Assembly: GCF_003732705.1 (NCBI RefSeq)
Contig: NZ_MOBR01000002.1
Location: 62,001-126,000, forward strand
From: Pseudomonas frederiksbergensis
GTDB lineage: Bacteria > Pseudomonadota > Gammaproteobacteria > Pseudomonadales > Pseudomonadaceae
Length of the DNA: 64,000 nt
Reading direction: 5' to 3'
Positions 26,697 through 37,697 of the stretch are shown in pieces. The position numbers and the translations under genes are program-made. Within the stretch, counting starts at the first letter, position 1; every line of letters starts with the position of its first letter. The notes beneath the pieces were generated by a model, which did no database searches, had not been told where the DNA came from, and saw only the letters and a program-made list of their open reading frames with translations.

Positions 26697-28439
26697 TTGA
26701 ATGCGACGACCATCAACAGCCTGTTCTTGATCGGCGCGTTGCTGGTAGGTGCGAGCATTCTGGTGAGTTCCCTTTCGTCCCGCCTCGGTATCCCGATTCT
26801 GGTGATTATCCTGGCCGTGGGCATGGCCGCTGGCGTCGACGGCGGCGGCATTATTTTCGATAACTACCCCACGGCTTATCTGGTCGGCAACCTTGCGTTG
26901 GCGGTGATTTTGCTCGACGGCGGCTTGCGCACCCGGGTCGCCAGTTTCCGCGTGGCGTTGTGGCCGGCGCTGTCGCTGGCCACGGTCGGGGTGTTGATCA
27001 CCACCGGGCTGACCGGCATGGCCGCCGCGTGGCTGTTCAACCTGAACATCATTCAGGGCTTGCTGATCGGCGCCATCGTCGGCTCTACCGACGCCGCGGC
27101 GGTATTCTCGCTGTTGGGCGGTAAAGGCCTGAACGAGCGGGTGACCGCCAGCCTCGAAATCGAATCCGGCAGCAACGACCCGATGGCGGTGTTCCTCACC
27201 GTGACCCTGATTGACATGCTCGCCAGCGGCCAGACCGGCCTGCACTGGAGCCTGCTCGGGCACTTGGTGCGCGAGTTCGGTATCGGCGCGGTGATCGGCC
27301 TGGGCGGCGGTTGGGTCATGTTGCAACTGGTGAACCGCATCAACCTGGCCAACGGCCTCTACCCGATTCTGGTGATTGCCGGCGGCCTGCTGGTGTTCGC
27401 CCTGACCAACGCCTTGCACGGCAGCGGCTTCCTCGCCGTTTATCTGTGCGGCCTGGTGATCGGCAACCGCCCGGTGCGCAGCCGCCACGGCATTTTGCAC
27501 ATGCTCGACGGCATGGCCTGGCTGGCGCAGATCGGCATGTTTTTGGTGCTGGGCTTGCTGGTCACGCCCCACGACTTGCTGCCCATCGCCCTGCCCGCCC
27601 TGGGCCTGGCGCTGTGGATGATTCTGTTTGCCCGGCCGCTGTCGGTGATGGTCGGCCTGCTGCCGTTCAAAGCCTTCCACGGTCGCGAAAAAGCCTTTAT
27701 TTCCTGGGTAGGCCTGCGCGGCGCGGTACCGATCATTTTGGCGGTGTTCCCGCTGATGGCCGGGCTGCCGAACGCCCAACTCTATTTCAACCTCGCGTTC
27801 TTTATCGTGCTGGTGTCGCTGCTGGTGCAGGGCACGAGCCTGCCGTGGGTCGCAAAATTGTTGAAGGTGACGGTTCCGCCGGAGCCGGCGCCGATCTCCC
27901 GTTCGGCTCTGGAAGTCCACGTTACCAGCGAGTGGGAGCTGTTCGTTTACCGCCTCGGTGCCGAGAAATGGTGCATCGGCTCGCCCCTTCGCGAACTGAA
28001 AATGCCCGAAGGCACCCGGATCGCGGCACTGTTTCGTGGCCAACAACTGCTCCATCCGTCGGGTAGTACGGTGCTCGAAGTCGATGATTTGCTCTGTGTG
28101 ATCGGCCATGAACACAACCTCCCAGCCCTCGGAAAACTCTTCAGCCAGGCACCGCAACGGGGCCTCGACCTGCGCTTCTTTGGCGACTTCGTACTCGAAG
28201 GAGACGCCCAGCTGGCGGCGGTTGCGGCGCTGTACGGATTGAAAGTCGAAGGCATCGATCCGGACATGTCCCTGGCCCGCTTCATTGCCCAGAAGGTTGG
28301 CGGGGCGCCGGTCGTGGGCGACCAGGTGGAGTGGAACAACACCATTTGGACGGTCGCGGTCATGGAAGGGAACAAGATCGGCAAAGTGGGCGTCAGATTC
28401 CCCGAAGGAAGTCGCCCGGGTCCGGGCTTGTTCCTCTAA
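26697..28439 (+). CDS. nhaP2: K+/H+ antiporter, NhaP2/CvrA type (PA5021-like)
   Basis: This inner-membrane CPA1 antiporter has about 12 hydrophobic segments, with [14 protein letters not shown] and [13 protein letters not shown] in the ion path, then a cytoplasmic TrkA-C-like regulatory domain and CorC/HlyC-like end. I choose TTG 26697: GGAG lies 8 bases upstream and the length (580 aa) fits the family. An upstream ATG at 26577 would start inside the palindromic repeat. It exchanges K+ (and possibly Na+) for protons and contributes to osmotic adaptation. It is followed after 35 bases by the mechanosensitive channel gene. Confidence 0.9.
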   Translation: MNATTINSLFLIGALLVGASILVSSLSSRLGIPILVIILAVGMAAGVDGGGIIFDNYPTAYLVGNLALAVILLDGGLRTRVASFRVALWPALSLATVGVLITTGLTGMAAAWLFNLNIIQGLLIGAIVGSTDAAAVFSLLGGKGLNERVTASLEIESGSNDPMAVFLTVTLIDMLASGQTGLHWSLLGHLVREFGIGAVIGLGGGWVMLQLVNRINLANGLYPILVIAGGLLVFALTNALHGSGFLAVYLCGLVIGNRPVRSRHGILHMLDGMAWLAQIGMFLVLGLLVTPHDLLPIALPALGLALWMILFARPLSVMVGLLPFKAFHGREKAFISWVGLRGAVPIILAVFPLMAGLPNAQLYFNLAFFIVLVSLLVQGTSLPWVAKLLKVTVPPEPAPISRSALEVHVTSEWELFVYRLGAEKWCIGSPLRELKMPEGTRIAALFRGQQLLHPSGSTVLEVDDLLCVIGHEHNLPALGKLFSQAPQRGLDLRFFGDFVLEGDAQLAAVAALYGLKVEGIDPDMSLARFIAQKVGGAPVVGDQVEWNNTIWTVAVMEGNKIGKVGVRFPEGSRPGPGLFL

Positions 28440-28474
28440 ACTGCCATTCTTTTCACCTAGCTCGATCGGTCTCT

Positions 28475-31400
28475 ATGCCAACCCTGCGCTCTTTGTTCAC
28501 CATTGCCCTGCTGGGCCTGAGTCTCTCCATTGGTACGTTGCAAGCCGGCGAACCGCCGTCCAGCGAAGCTGTACAGGGAAGCCTGGACAGGATCGCCGAG
28601 CGCAAACTGCCGGAAGCCGATCAGAAAGCCCTGCAATCGATCCTGCAGAACACCCTGACTCAGCTCGACAACAAGCGTGATTACGATCAAAAACTGATCG
28701 ATCTGAACCAGCAACTGGCCACCGCGCCCAAGCAGAACATCGAAAACCAGCGTGAACTGGCCCGCATCAAGGCCTCCAAAGTTGCGCCGATCGAGCAGCG
28801 CTACGCCAATCTGTCGATCCCGCAACTCGAACAGATGCTGACCGAGCGCTCCACCCAGCAAGGCGATCTGCAAAAAGCCCTGGCCGACGCCAACAGCCTG
28901 ATCATCACCGCCCAGACCCGCCCCGAGCGCGCCCAGGCCGAGATCGCCAGCAGCCAGACGCGCATCCAGCAGATCAACAACATCCTCAAGGCCGGCAAAG
29001 ATAACGGCAAGTCCTTGAGCGTCGAGCAGCGCGACCAACTCAACGCCGAACTCGCCGCGCTAAGCGCACTTATCCCGTTGCGCCGCCAGGAACTGGCCGG
29101 CAACAGCCAGTTGCAGGATCTGGGCAACAGCCAGCATGACGTACTCTCGGAAAAAGTCGCGCGCCAGGATCAGGAAATCCAGGAGCTGCAAACCCTGATC
29201 AACCAGAAGCGCCTGGCCCATTCCCAAGAGACGGTGACGCAACAATCCATCGAAGCGCAAAAGTCTGGCAGCAGCAGTTTGCTGGCCACGGAAAGCGCAC
29301 AGAACCTGAAGCTCTCTGACTATCTGCTGAAAAATACCGACCGCCTCAACGTCATCACCCAACAGAACCTGCAAACCAAGCAGCAACTGGACAGCGTGAC
29401 CCAAAGCGATTCGGCTTTGGACGAGCAGATCAACGTACTCAAGGGCAGCTTGCTGCTCTCCAAGATTCTCTACAAACAGAAGCAGTCCCTGCCGCCACTC
29501 AAGCTTGACCGTGACCTGGCGGACCAGATCGCTGACATTCGCCTGTTTCAATTCGAAGTCAGCCAACAGCGGGAATTGCTCAGCAACCCGGCAAGCTACG
29601 TTGACAGCCTGTTGGCAACCCAACCGCCGGAACAAGTCACCCCGCAACTGCGCAAAAGCTTGCTGGAACTGGCCAACACCCGCGCCGAACTGCTGGAGCG
29701 ACTGAACCGCGAACTGAGCGCGGTGCTCAACCAATCCATCACCTTGCAGCTGAACCAGAAGCAGTTGCTCAGCACCACCAAAAGCCTGCGGTCGACCCTC
29801 GACGAGCAGATGTTCTGGATCCCGAGCAACAAGCCGCTGGATCTGGAATGGATGCACGGTGTGCCGGAGCGCTTGCAACGCCAGGTCACCACGCTGCCCT
29901 GGACTTCGAGCCTGAGCGAATTGAGCGATGGCCTGATCCAGCGGCCGTTGCTGTTCCTGCCCCTGGTGCTGCTGATCGGTGCATTGCTGTGGCGGCGCAA
30001 GAGTCTGTATGCCCGTCTGAACAAGGTTCACCAGGACATCGGTCACTTCAAGCGTGACAGCCAGTGGCACACGCCCCAGGCGATTCTGATCAACATTCTG
30101 CTGGCGATGCCGGTCGCGCTGGGCCTGGCCTTGTGTGGCCTGGCCTTGCAGATCGACGCACGCGGGCAGAACGCCAATATGGGCGCGGCATTGGTGCAAA
30201 TGGGCCAGGCCTGGCTGGTGTTCTACACCGCCTACCGGATCCTCGCGCCGGGCGGCGTGGCGGAACTGCATTTCCGTTGGGAAAAACCCCAGGTCGAGTT
30301 CTTGCAAGGCTGGGTTCGTCGTCTCGGGTTGGTCGTGATGGCCTTGGTCGCCGTCGTGGCGGTCGCAGAACTGCAACCGGCGGCGCTGGCCGATGACGTA
30401 CTGGGCATGCCAGTGGTGCTGACCTGTTATGCCTTGATGGCCTGGCTGCTCAGTCGCCTGCTGATCAGCAGCCCGACCCATGAGAGCGCTTCGCTGTTCC
30501 GCAAGGCCGTGGGGATCATGTTCACGGTCCTGCCCGTCGCACTGTTCGTGGCGGTGTGCTTCGGCTACTACTACACCGCGCTGAAACTCAGCGACCGGTT
30601 GATCAACACCCTGTACCTGCTGATGTTCTGGCTGGTGATCGAAGCCACGTTCGTGCGTGGCCTCAGCGTGGCGGCACGGCGCCTGGCCTATCAGCGCGCC
30701 CTGGCCAAACGCCAGGCCGCGAAAGAGGCCGGCGATGGCGAAGCGGTGATCGAAGAGCCGACCCTGGACATCGAGAAGGTCAACGAACAGTCCCTGCGCC
30801 TGATTCGCCTGGCCTTGCTCGGCGGTTTCATCGCGGCGCTGTACTGGGTCTGGTCGGACCTGATTTCGGTGTTCTCGTACCTGGACAACGTCACCCTCTA
30901 CGAATACACCAGCGGCACCGGCGCCAACATGAGCATGGTGCCGATCAGCATCGGCGACATGCTCGGCGCATTGATCATTATCGGTATCACCTTCGCCCTG
31001 GCGCGCAACTTGCCCGGTTTGCTGGAAGTGTTGGTGCTGTCGAAGCTGAACCTGGCCCAAGGCAGCGCCTACGCCACCACCACGCTGCTGTCCTACGTGA
31101 TCGCCGGCGTCGGTTTCGTCTCGACCCTGTCCACCCTCGGCGTGAGTTGGGACAAGTTGCAATGGCTGGTGGCGGCGCTATCGGTAGGGCTCGGCTTCGG
31201 GATGCAGGAGATTTTCGCCAACTTCATCTCCGGCATCATGATCCTGTTCGAGCGCCCGGTACGGATCGGCGACACCATCACCATCGGCAACCTGTCGGGC
31301 ACCGTGAGCAAGATCCGCATTCGTGCCACGACCATCACCGACTTCGACCGCAAGGACATCATTGTCCCGAACAAGACCTTCATCACCGGGCAACTGATCA

Positions 31401-31843
31401 ACTGGTCCCTGACCGACACCATCACCCGGGTAACCCTCAAGCTCGGCGTCGATTACGGTTCGGACCTGGACTTGGTCAAGTCGCTGTTGCTGCAAGCCGC
31501 ACGGGACAACCCACGAGTACTGAAAGAGCCCGAGCCTCACGTGTACTTCCTGAACTTCGGCGAAAGCACCCTCGACCACGAGTTGCGCATGCACGTACGC
31601 GACCTCGGCGACCGCAACCCGGTGCTCGATGAGGTCAACCGCTTCATCAACCACGAGTTCAAGAAGCAGCACATCAACATCTCGTTCCGGCAGATGGAGG
31701 TTTACCTGAAGAACCTCCACGGCCAGGAATACAAGTTGGTGCCGGTCGAGGAAGAGAACAAAACCATCCTCTCTCGCGAGGCCCCGACCGACGCGCCTGT
31801 CGACGTCCCGGAGCAAGAGCCGCCTCCGACCAAACTCGACTAA
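28475..31843 (+). CDS. mscK: Large-type mechanosensitive channel, MscK/KefA family (PA5022-like)
   Basis: The 1122-aa protein has a signal peptide (MPTLRSLFTIALLGLSL...LQAGE), a long helical periplasmic domain to about residue 480, about 11 membrane segments and a C-terminal MscS-like pore and vestibule (GFGMQEIFANFISGIMILFE, then RPVRIGDTITIGNLSGTV). It opens under membrane tension to release ions; MscK proteins also respond to K+. ATG 28475 gives the signal peptide directly. It is likely co-transcribed with the upstream K+/H+ antiporter, a sensible osmotic pair. Confidence 0.92.
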   Translation: MPTLRSLFTIALLGLSLSIGTLQAGEPPSSEAVQGSLDRIAERKLPEADQKALQSILQNTLTQLDNKRDYDQKLIDLNQQLATAPKQNIENQRELARIKASKVAPIEQRYANLSIPQLEQMLTERSTQQGDLQKALADANSLIITAQTRPERAQAEIASSQTRIQQINNILKAGKDNGKSLSVEQRDQLNAELAALSALIPLRRQELAGNSQLQDLGNSQHDVLSEKVARQDQEIQELQTLINQKRLAHSQETVTQQSIEAQKSGSSSLLATESAQNLKLSDYLLKNTDRLNVITQQNLQTKQQLDSVTQSDSALDEQINVLKGSLLLSKILYKQKQSLPPLKLDRDLADQIADIRLFQFEVSQQRELLSNPASYVDSLLATQPPEQVTPQLRKSLLELANTRAELLERLNRELSAVLNQSITLQLNQKQLLSTTKSLRSTLDEQMFWIPSNKPLDLEWMHGVPERLQRQVTTLPWTSSLSELSDGLIQRPLLFLPLVLLIGALLWRRKSLYARLNKVHQDIGHFKRDSQWHTPQAILINILLAMPVALGLALCGLALQIDARGQNANMGAALVQMGQAWLVFYTAYRILAPGGVAELHFRWEKPQVEFLQGWVRRLGLVVMALVAVVAVAELQPAALADDVLGMPVVLTCYALMAWLLSRLLISSPTHESASLFRKAVGIMFTVLPVALFVAVCFGYYYTALKLSDRLINTLYLLMFWLVIEATFVRGLSVAARRLAYQRALAKRQAAKEAGDGEAVIEEPTLDIEKVNEQSLRLIRLALLGGFIAALYWVWSDLISVFSYLDNVTLYEYTSGTGANMSMVPISIGDMLGALIIIGITFALARNLPGLLEVLVLSKLNLAQGSAYATTTLLSYVIAGVGFVSTLSTLGVSWDKLQWLVAALSVGLGFGMQEIFANFISGIMILFERPVRIGDTITIGNLSGTVSKIRIRATTITDFDRKDIIVPNKTFITGQLINWSLTDTITRVTLKLGVDYGSDLDLVKSLLLQAARDNPRVLKEPEPHVYFLNFGESTLDHELRMHVRDLGDRNPVLDEVNRFINHEFKKQHINISFRQMEVYLKNLHGQEYKLVPVEEENKTILSREAPTDAPVDVPEQEPPPTKLD

Positions 31844-31856
31844 CCGCCTTATCCCT

Positions 31857-33355
<1,499 letters not shown>

Positions 33356-33446
33356 TGGCGGGTTCAACATGTGAATCGTCGCTTGATAATCGTGAGCGAC
33401 GACTCCAAATCAGCTGCATAGATTGTCCATTTATCCAGAGCCCACC

Positions 33447-33881
33447 ATGACCGACCCACTCCTCATCCCCTGCCCCCACTGCAACGGCCTCAACCGCATC
33501 CCCGCCGAACGCCTCAGCGATCATCCGAAATGCGGGCGTTGCAAGGCTGAGGTGCTGCTGAGTAAGCCGTTCGAATTGAAACAAGGTGATTACGCCAGTC
33601 AGATCAAGGGCGATTTGCCGTTGCTGGTGGACGTGTGGGCCGAGTGGTGTGGGCCGTGCAAGTCGTTTGCACCGGTGTTCGAGCAGGCGGCGGGGCAGTT
33701 GGCGGGTAAGTGTCGGTTGGCCAAGCTCGATAGCGAGGCGAATCAGCAGTTGTCGGCGCAGTTGGGGATTCGCTCGATACCAAGTCTGATTCTGTTCAAG
33801 AATGGCCGGGAAGTGGCGCGCCAGAGCGGGGCTTTCCCGTTGCCGCAGTTGATGAGCTGGTTGCGCAGCCAGGGAATCTAA
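33447..33881 (+). CDS. trxC: Thioredoxin 2 (TrxC)
   Basis: The 144-aa protein has an N-terminal zinc ribbon (Cys9, Cys12, Cys29, Cys32) and a thioredoxin fold with active site WCGPC (Cys68, Cys71). TrxC reduces protein disulfides in the cytoplasm and is often induced by peroxide. The cis-proline appears as SIPSL. ATG 33447 is chosen because it starts the conserved TDPLLIPCPHC end. Confidence 0.95.
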   Translation: MTDPLLIPCPHCNGLNRIPAERLSDHPKCGRCKAEVLLSKPFELKQGDYASQIKGDLPLLVDVWAEWCGPCKSFAPVFEQAAGQLAGKCRLAKLDSEANQQLSAQLGIRSIPSLILFKNGREVARQSGAFPLPQLMSWLRSQGI

Positions 33882-33897
33882 AGCCACCGCAAAACAA

Positions 33898-33992
33898 CAT
33901 GTGGGAGCGAGCCTGCTCGCGAAGAAGGAGTGTCAGTCGACAACAATGTCGCCTGTCATACCGTATTCGCGAGCAGGCTCGCTCCCACAGGG
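33898..33992. repeat. REP-type inverted repeat (family 1)
   Basis: Arms GTGGGAGCGAGCCTGCTCGC and reverse complement lie between the convergent trxC and ParA-like genes. Confidence 0.85.
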
Positions 33993-34013
33993 GTTCTGCG
34001 TCACCTGTGGGAA

Positions 34014-34784
34014 TCAGGTGTTTTCGAGCAGGTTGTGCAACTCGACAAACTGCTGGGTCAGCTTGTGGCGCGGATCAAGGTGGATCAGCGGCGTATTCGC
34101 CTGATGGGATTCGCGCATGCGCACCGAGCTGCCCAGGTAAACCGGCAACACCGGCAAACCTTCGGCGATCAATTCGTCGAGGATTTGCTGAGGCAAACTC
34201 GCCCGGGCCTGGAACTGGTTAACCACGATGCCTTCCACTTCCAGCCCTTCGTTATGGTCTTCCTTCAATTCTTCGATTTCCGCCAGCAAGCCATACAGCG
34301 CCTGGCGCGAGAAGCTGTCGCAGTCGAAAGGAATAAGCACGCGATCAGCGGCGATCAATGCCGACACCGCATAGAAGTTCAGTGCCGGCGGGGTGTCGAG
34401 GTAGATCCGGTCGTAGTCTTCGCTCAGCTCGTCGAGCAGTTTGCGCAGCTTGTTGATCTTGTGTTTGGCCTCAAGCTTGGGCTGCAAATCGGCCAGCTCG
34501 GCGGTGGCGGTGATGACGTGAAGATTGTCGAACGGGGTTTCGTAGATATCCACCTGGTTTTTCTTCGAGAACGGCCCGGACGACAAGGTCTGCTTGAAGA
34601 AATCGGCGATCCCCATGGGGATGTCATTGCCGGTGAGGCCGGTCAGGTATTGAGTGGAGTTGGCCTGGGCATCGAGATCCACCAACAGGGTGCGATAGCC
34701 CTCGCTGGCACTGACCGCTGCCAGATTGCAGGCGATGCTGGACTTACCCACACCGCCCTTCTGATTGAACACCACGCGCCGCAT
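34014..34784 (-). CDS. ParA-family ATPase
   Basis: The 256-aa protein has the deviant Walker A motif KGGVGKSS at residue 9 onward, the DLDAQANST switch and a Walker-B-like IYLDTPP near residue 122. ParA/MinD-like ATPases position cargo on the nucleoid or at poles. There is no parB neighbour, so this is not the chromosome partition operon; a similar stand-alone gene exists in P. aeruginosa. Start 34784 has GGAGG 6 bases upstream. Its cargo is unknown. Confidence 0.9.
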   Translation of the reverse strand: MRRVVFNQKGGVGKSSIACNLAAVSASEGYRTLLVDLDAQANSTQYLTGLTGNDIPMGIADFFKQTLSSGPFSKKNQVDIYETPFDNLHVITATAELADLQPKLEAKHKINKLRKLLDELSEDYDRIYLDTPPALNFYAVSALIAADRVLIPFDCDSFSRQALYGLLAEIEELKEDHNEGLEVEGIVVNQFQARASLPQQILDELIAEGLPVLPVYLGSSVRMRESHQANTPLIHLDPRHKLTQQFVELHNLLENT

Positions 34785-35145
34785 GTCAAAACCTCCGTGT
34801 ATCAAAGAATGACCGAGTGTAGTAGTCCACGGCGTCGCTTAGCTACCTCGCGGGTATGGGGACTACACAGTCGGGCGCAATATCTTGGTTAAAAAGCCGC
34901 GAACTCGTCCGTTGATCGCAGACAGAGCCGACAGATCCGCTCGCCGAAATGTGGATAATGGCCATACGACAGCTTTTTCACGAACCAAACGGTACATTTG
35001 ATTGCGCAAAATGTAACCAGCATTTGCTACACGCCCGCCGCACCGGGATAATGCGCGCCACTCGGCGTTAAGCGCCACGTACGGTCGGGCGCTGTTTTAG
35101 CGACTGACCACGTCAAGGAAGCCCGCAGGGGCGGGATGAGTCTTT
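34785..35145. other. Divergent control region between the ParA-like gene and the aryl polyene operon
   Basis: The region is 361 bases with no convincing gene. It contains a short inverted repeat GTAGTCC (34822-34828) / GGACTAC (34860-34866). It must hold the promoter of the 18-kb operon, but I cannot assign -35/-10 boxes with confidence. Confidence 0.5.
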
Positions 35146-35865
35146 GTGATCAACTTCAACATCGCCCAATGGCGCGCATGGGCCCCTGGGCTCGAAAGCG
35201 TGGACGATTGGCAGGCCTGGAGCCGACAGCCGGTCGCCCTCCAAAGCAGCGATGCCGCCCCCGACGTGTCGTTTCTGCCGGCCATGCAGCGTCGACGACT
35301 CAGCCGCCTGGCGCGGATGGCCTTCAGTGTTGGCTGGCCGTTGGCCGATGGTCGGCAGGACCTACCGTTGGTCTTTATTTCCCGCCACGGCGAAACCCCG
35401 CGCACTTTCGATATTCTCAGTGACCTGGCGGCCGATCAGCCGTTGTCGCCGACCCAGTTCAGCCTTTCGGTGCACAACGCGATCATCGGCCTGTGGTCGA
35501 TCATGCGCGGCGAAACCAGCGAAATGACCGCCCTCGCCGCCGCTGGCGACGGGCTTGAGCACGGCATGCTTGAGGCGGCGGCTTTACTTTCCGAGGGCGC
35601 GCCCGCCGTGCTGCTGGTGGTCACCGAAGAACAACCGCCCGAAGCCTATTCGGCCTGGATCGACGATGTACCGTTCCCCTACGCGGTCGGTCTGCTGCTC
35701 ACCCCCGGCAACGACTGGCAGCTGTCCCTGAACAGCAACCCGGATGAGCTGTCCAACGCTCACTGGCCCCATGCCTTGAATCTATTGCGTACCCTGCTCG
35801 GCCAGCAGTCAACCTGCCAACATGCCTGGAAAAATCGTGTATGGACCTGGCAACGCAACCCGTAA
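35146..35865 (+). CDS. apeC: Aryl polyene chain-length factor (beta-ketoacyl synthase N-terminal-like protein)
   Basis: This 239-aa protein of the Ketoacyl-synt_2 type corresponds in length and place to ApeC, which in published aryl polyene systems pairs with the ketosynthase ApeO. No cysteine lies in the catalytic region: the corresponding stretch reads SLSVHNAIIG, so it should shape the active site rather than condense. It begins at GTG 35146 with GGGATGAG upstream and is the first gene of the operon. It overlaps the next gene by 25 bases. Confidence 0.8.
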   Translation: MINFNIAQWRAWAPGLESVDDWQAWSRQPVALQSSDAAPDVSFLPAMQRRRLSRLARMAFSVGWPLADGRQDLPLVFISRHGETPRTFDILSDLAADQPLSPTQFSLSVHNAIIGLWSIMRGETSEMTALAAAGDGLEHGMLEAAALLSEGAPAVLLVVTEEQPPEAYSAWIDDVPFPYAVGLLLTPGNDWQLSLNSNPDELSNAHWPHALNLLRTLLGQQSTCQHAWKNRVWTWQRNP

Positions 35866-36650
35866 TCGATAAAAACCGCGACGCCTACTACTGGCGCCTG
35901 CTGGCCACCGCTGCGAGCTTCACCCTTTTCGGGTTGGGCGGGCTGTGCCTGCGATTGCTGGTTTTCCCGCTACTCGGCTGCCTGCCCGGCGATGCTCAGG
36001 CCCATCGCCTGCGGGCGCGGAAAATCGTCAGTCGCTGTTTCTGGTTTTTTGTCCGGTTCATGGCCCGCAGCGGCGTGCTGACCTACGACATTCAGGGCGC
36101 GGAAAAGCTCGGGCGTCCGGGGCAAATGATCATTGCCAATCACCCGTCGCTGATTGATGTGGTGTTTCTGATTGGCCTGGTGCGCCACAGCAACTGCGTG
36201 GTCAAAAAGAGCCTCTGGGAGAACCCTTTCACTCGTGGCCCGTTGCGCCGCACCGAATACATCAGCAACGACGGCAGCATGGACATGCTCGACGCCGCCG
36301 CTGACGCACTGAAAAGTGGCCAGACCCTGATCATTTTTCCCGAAGGCACCCGCACCCAGCCCGGCCAACCGCCGGCCTTTCATCGGGGTGCCGCAGCCAT
36401 TGCCCTGCGGGGTGCGAAAATCCTCACCCCAGTGGTTATCAAAGTCAGCCCGACCACTTTGACCAAGGCCGAGCCCTGGTATCGGATCCCAAAACGCCGC
36501 GTGCACTTCAGTTTTCGTGTCGGGGCCGATATAGACCCACAGGCCTTTGCCGCGCAGGGTCCTGCGCCTCAGGCTTCGCGCAAGCTCAACGATTACTTGC
36601 ATCACTACTTTATTAAGGAGCTCGCCGAAGATGAGCGATCTACACCGTGA
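35841..36650 (+). CDS. Lysophospholipid acyltransferase-like protein (PlsC type)
   Basis: The 269-aa protein has a membrane helix near residues 20-48 and the 1-acylglycerol-phosphate acyltransferase motifs: HPSLID (His101, Asp106) and FPEGTRT near residue 165. In aryl polyene clusters such an enzyme probably helps attach the acyl chain or pigment to a lipid anchor in the inner membrane. It overlaps both neighbours. Confidence 0.85.
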   Translation: MDLATQPVIDKNRDAYYWRLLATAASFTLFGLGGLCLRLLVFPLLGCLPGDAQAHRLRARKIVSRCFWFFVRFMARSGVLTYDIQGAEKLGRPGQMIIANHPSLIDVVFLIGLVRHSNCVVKKSLWENPFTRGPLRRTEYISNDGSMDMLDAAADALKSGQTLIIFPEGTRTQPGQPPAFHRGAAAIALRGAKILTPVVIKVSPTTLTKAEPWYRIPKRRVHFSFRVGADIDPQAFAAQGPAPQASRKLNDYLHHYFIKELAEDERSTP

Positions 36651-36891
36651 TATCAAACTGCTGATCATCGACGCCCTGGGCCTCGAAGACATCAGCGTCG
36701 ACGACATCGGCGACGACCAGACCCTGTTTGGCGAAGGCCTGGGCCTGGATTCGGTCGACGCCCTGGAACTCGGCCTGGCCATCCAGAAAAAGTACGGCAT
36801 CAAAATCGATGCCGACGCCAAGGACACCCGCAATCACTTCAGCAACGTGGCGAGCCTTGCGGCGTTCGTCACTGCAAAACAGGCAGCTTGA
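36631..36891 (+). CDS. apeE: Acyl carrier protein, aryl polyene operon (first)
   Basis: This 86-aa ACP has the phosphopantetheine attachment Ser41 in GLGLDSVDALEL. In the characterised Xenorhabdus system two carrier proteins (ApeE, ApeF) carry starter and growing polyene. Which one takes the aryl starter here is assigned from gene order only. Its ATG lies 20 bases inside the preceding gene. Confidence 0.85.
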   Translation: MSDLHRDIKLLIIDALGLEDISVDDIGDDQTLFGEGLGLDSVDALELGLAIQKKYGIKIDADAKDTRNHFSNVASLAAFVTAKQAA

Positions 36892-36900
36892 GACCGGACC

Positions 36901-37155
36901 ATGCAAACTCGTGACGATATCTTCAACACCCTGCGCGATGCTCTGGTCGAACTCTTCGAGCTGGACCCCGAGCGCGTGAGCCTGGAATCCAACCTGTATC
37001 AGGATCTGGAAATCGACAGCATCGACGCCGTCGACCTGATCGATCACATCAAGCGCCAGACTGGCAAGAAAATCGCCGCCGAAGAGTTCAAATCGGTGCG
37101 TACCGTCAGCGACGTGGTCGAGGCGGTGTACCGCCTGGTTCAACCGGCCGCATGA
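36901..37155 (+). CDS. apeF: Acyl carrier protein, aryl polyene operon (second)
   Basis: This 84-aa ACP has Ser40 in LEIDSIDAVDL as the 4'-phosphopantetheine site. It is more like fatty-acid ACPs than its neighbour. It starts 9 bases after the first ACP and overlaps the next gene by four bases (ATGA). Confidence 0.87.
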   Translation: MQTRDDIFNTLRDALVELFELDPERVSLESNLYQDLEIDSIDAVDLIDHIKRQTGKKIAAEEFKSVRTVSDVVEAVYRLVQPAA

Positions 37156-37697
37156 GTCGAGTGATCGGCCTTGGCCTGCTGCTGGCGGGCCTGCTGTACC
37201 CCTTTGCGGTGTATTTCGGCATGGAGCACTTCGCGCCGTGGCAGTTCGGCTTACTGCTGGGCAGCCTGTGGCTGGCCCGCATTCTGACCGGCGTACGCAG
37301 GCCGGGCAGCTTGTGGATGGCCATCGTCGCCATCGTGTTTTGCCTGCTGCTGGCGGTTTTCGACAGTCCGGCACTGCTGCGGTGGTATCCGGTACTGATC
37401 AGCGGTTTCATGCTGGCGCTGTTCGGGCTGAGCCTGAAATACGGCCCGCCGATGGCCGAACGCTTGGCCCGTCTGCGTGAACCGCAGTTGCCGGCCAAGG
37501 CGATTGTTTATACCCGCCAGGTCACGGTGGCCTGGAGTGTGTTTTTTCTCTGCAACGGTTTGTGCGCCGCCGCGCTGACCCTTTGGGCGCCGCTGAGTTG
37601 GTGGATGTTGTACACCGGCCTGATCTCCTACGGATTGATCGGCCTGATGTTTGCCATTGAATGGCTAATACGACAACGGGTACGAGGCCACCCATGA
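37152..37697 (+). CDS. Small integral membrane protein, COG4648 type
   Basis: This 181-aa protein is almost wholly hydrophobic, with about five or six membrane helices. Such proteins are constant members of aryl polyene clusters (the ApeG position) but have no defined activity. A scaffold or membrane-organising role is possible. It overlaps both neighbours by four bases. Confidence 0.75.
   Translation: MSRVIGLGLLLAGLLYPFAVYFGMEHFAPWQFGLLLGSLWLARILTGVRRPGSLWMAIVAIVFCLLLAVFDSPALLRWYPVLISGFMLALFGLSLKYGPPMAERLARLREPQLPAKAIVYTRQVTVAWSVFFLCNGLCAAALTLWAPLSWWMLYTGLISYGLIGLMFAIEWLIRQRVRGHP

Noticed and set aside
29060..31162. 700-codon minus-strand frame across the MscK-like gene
   Set aside because: Shadow of a well-recognised channel gene; composition is Gln/His-rich low-complexity, with no domain.
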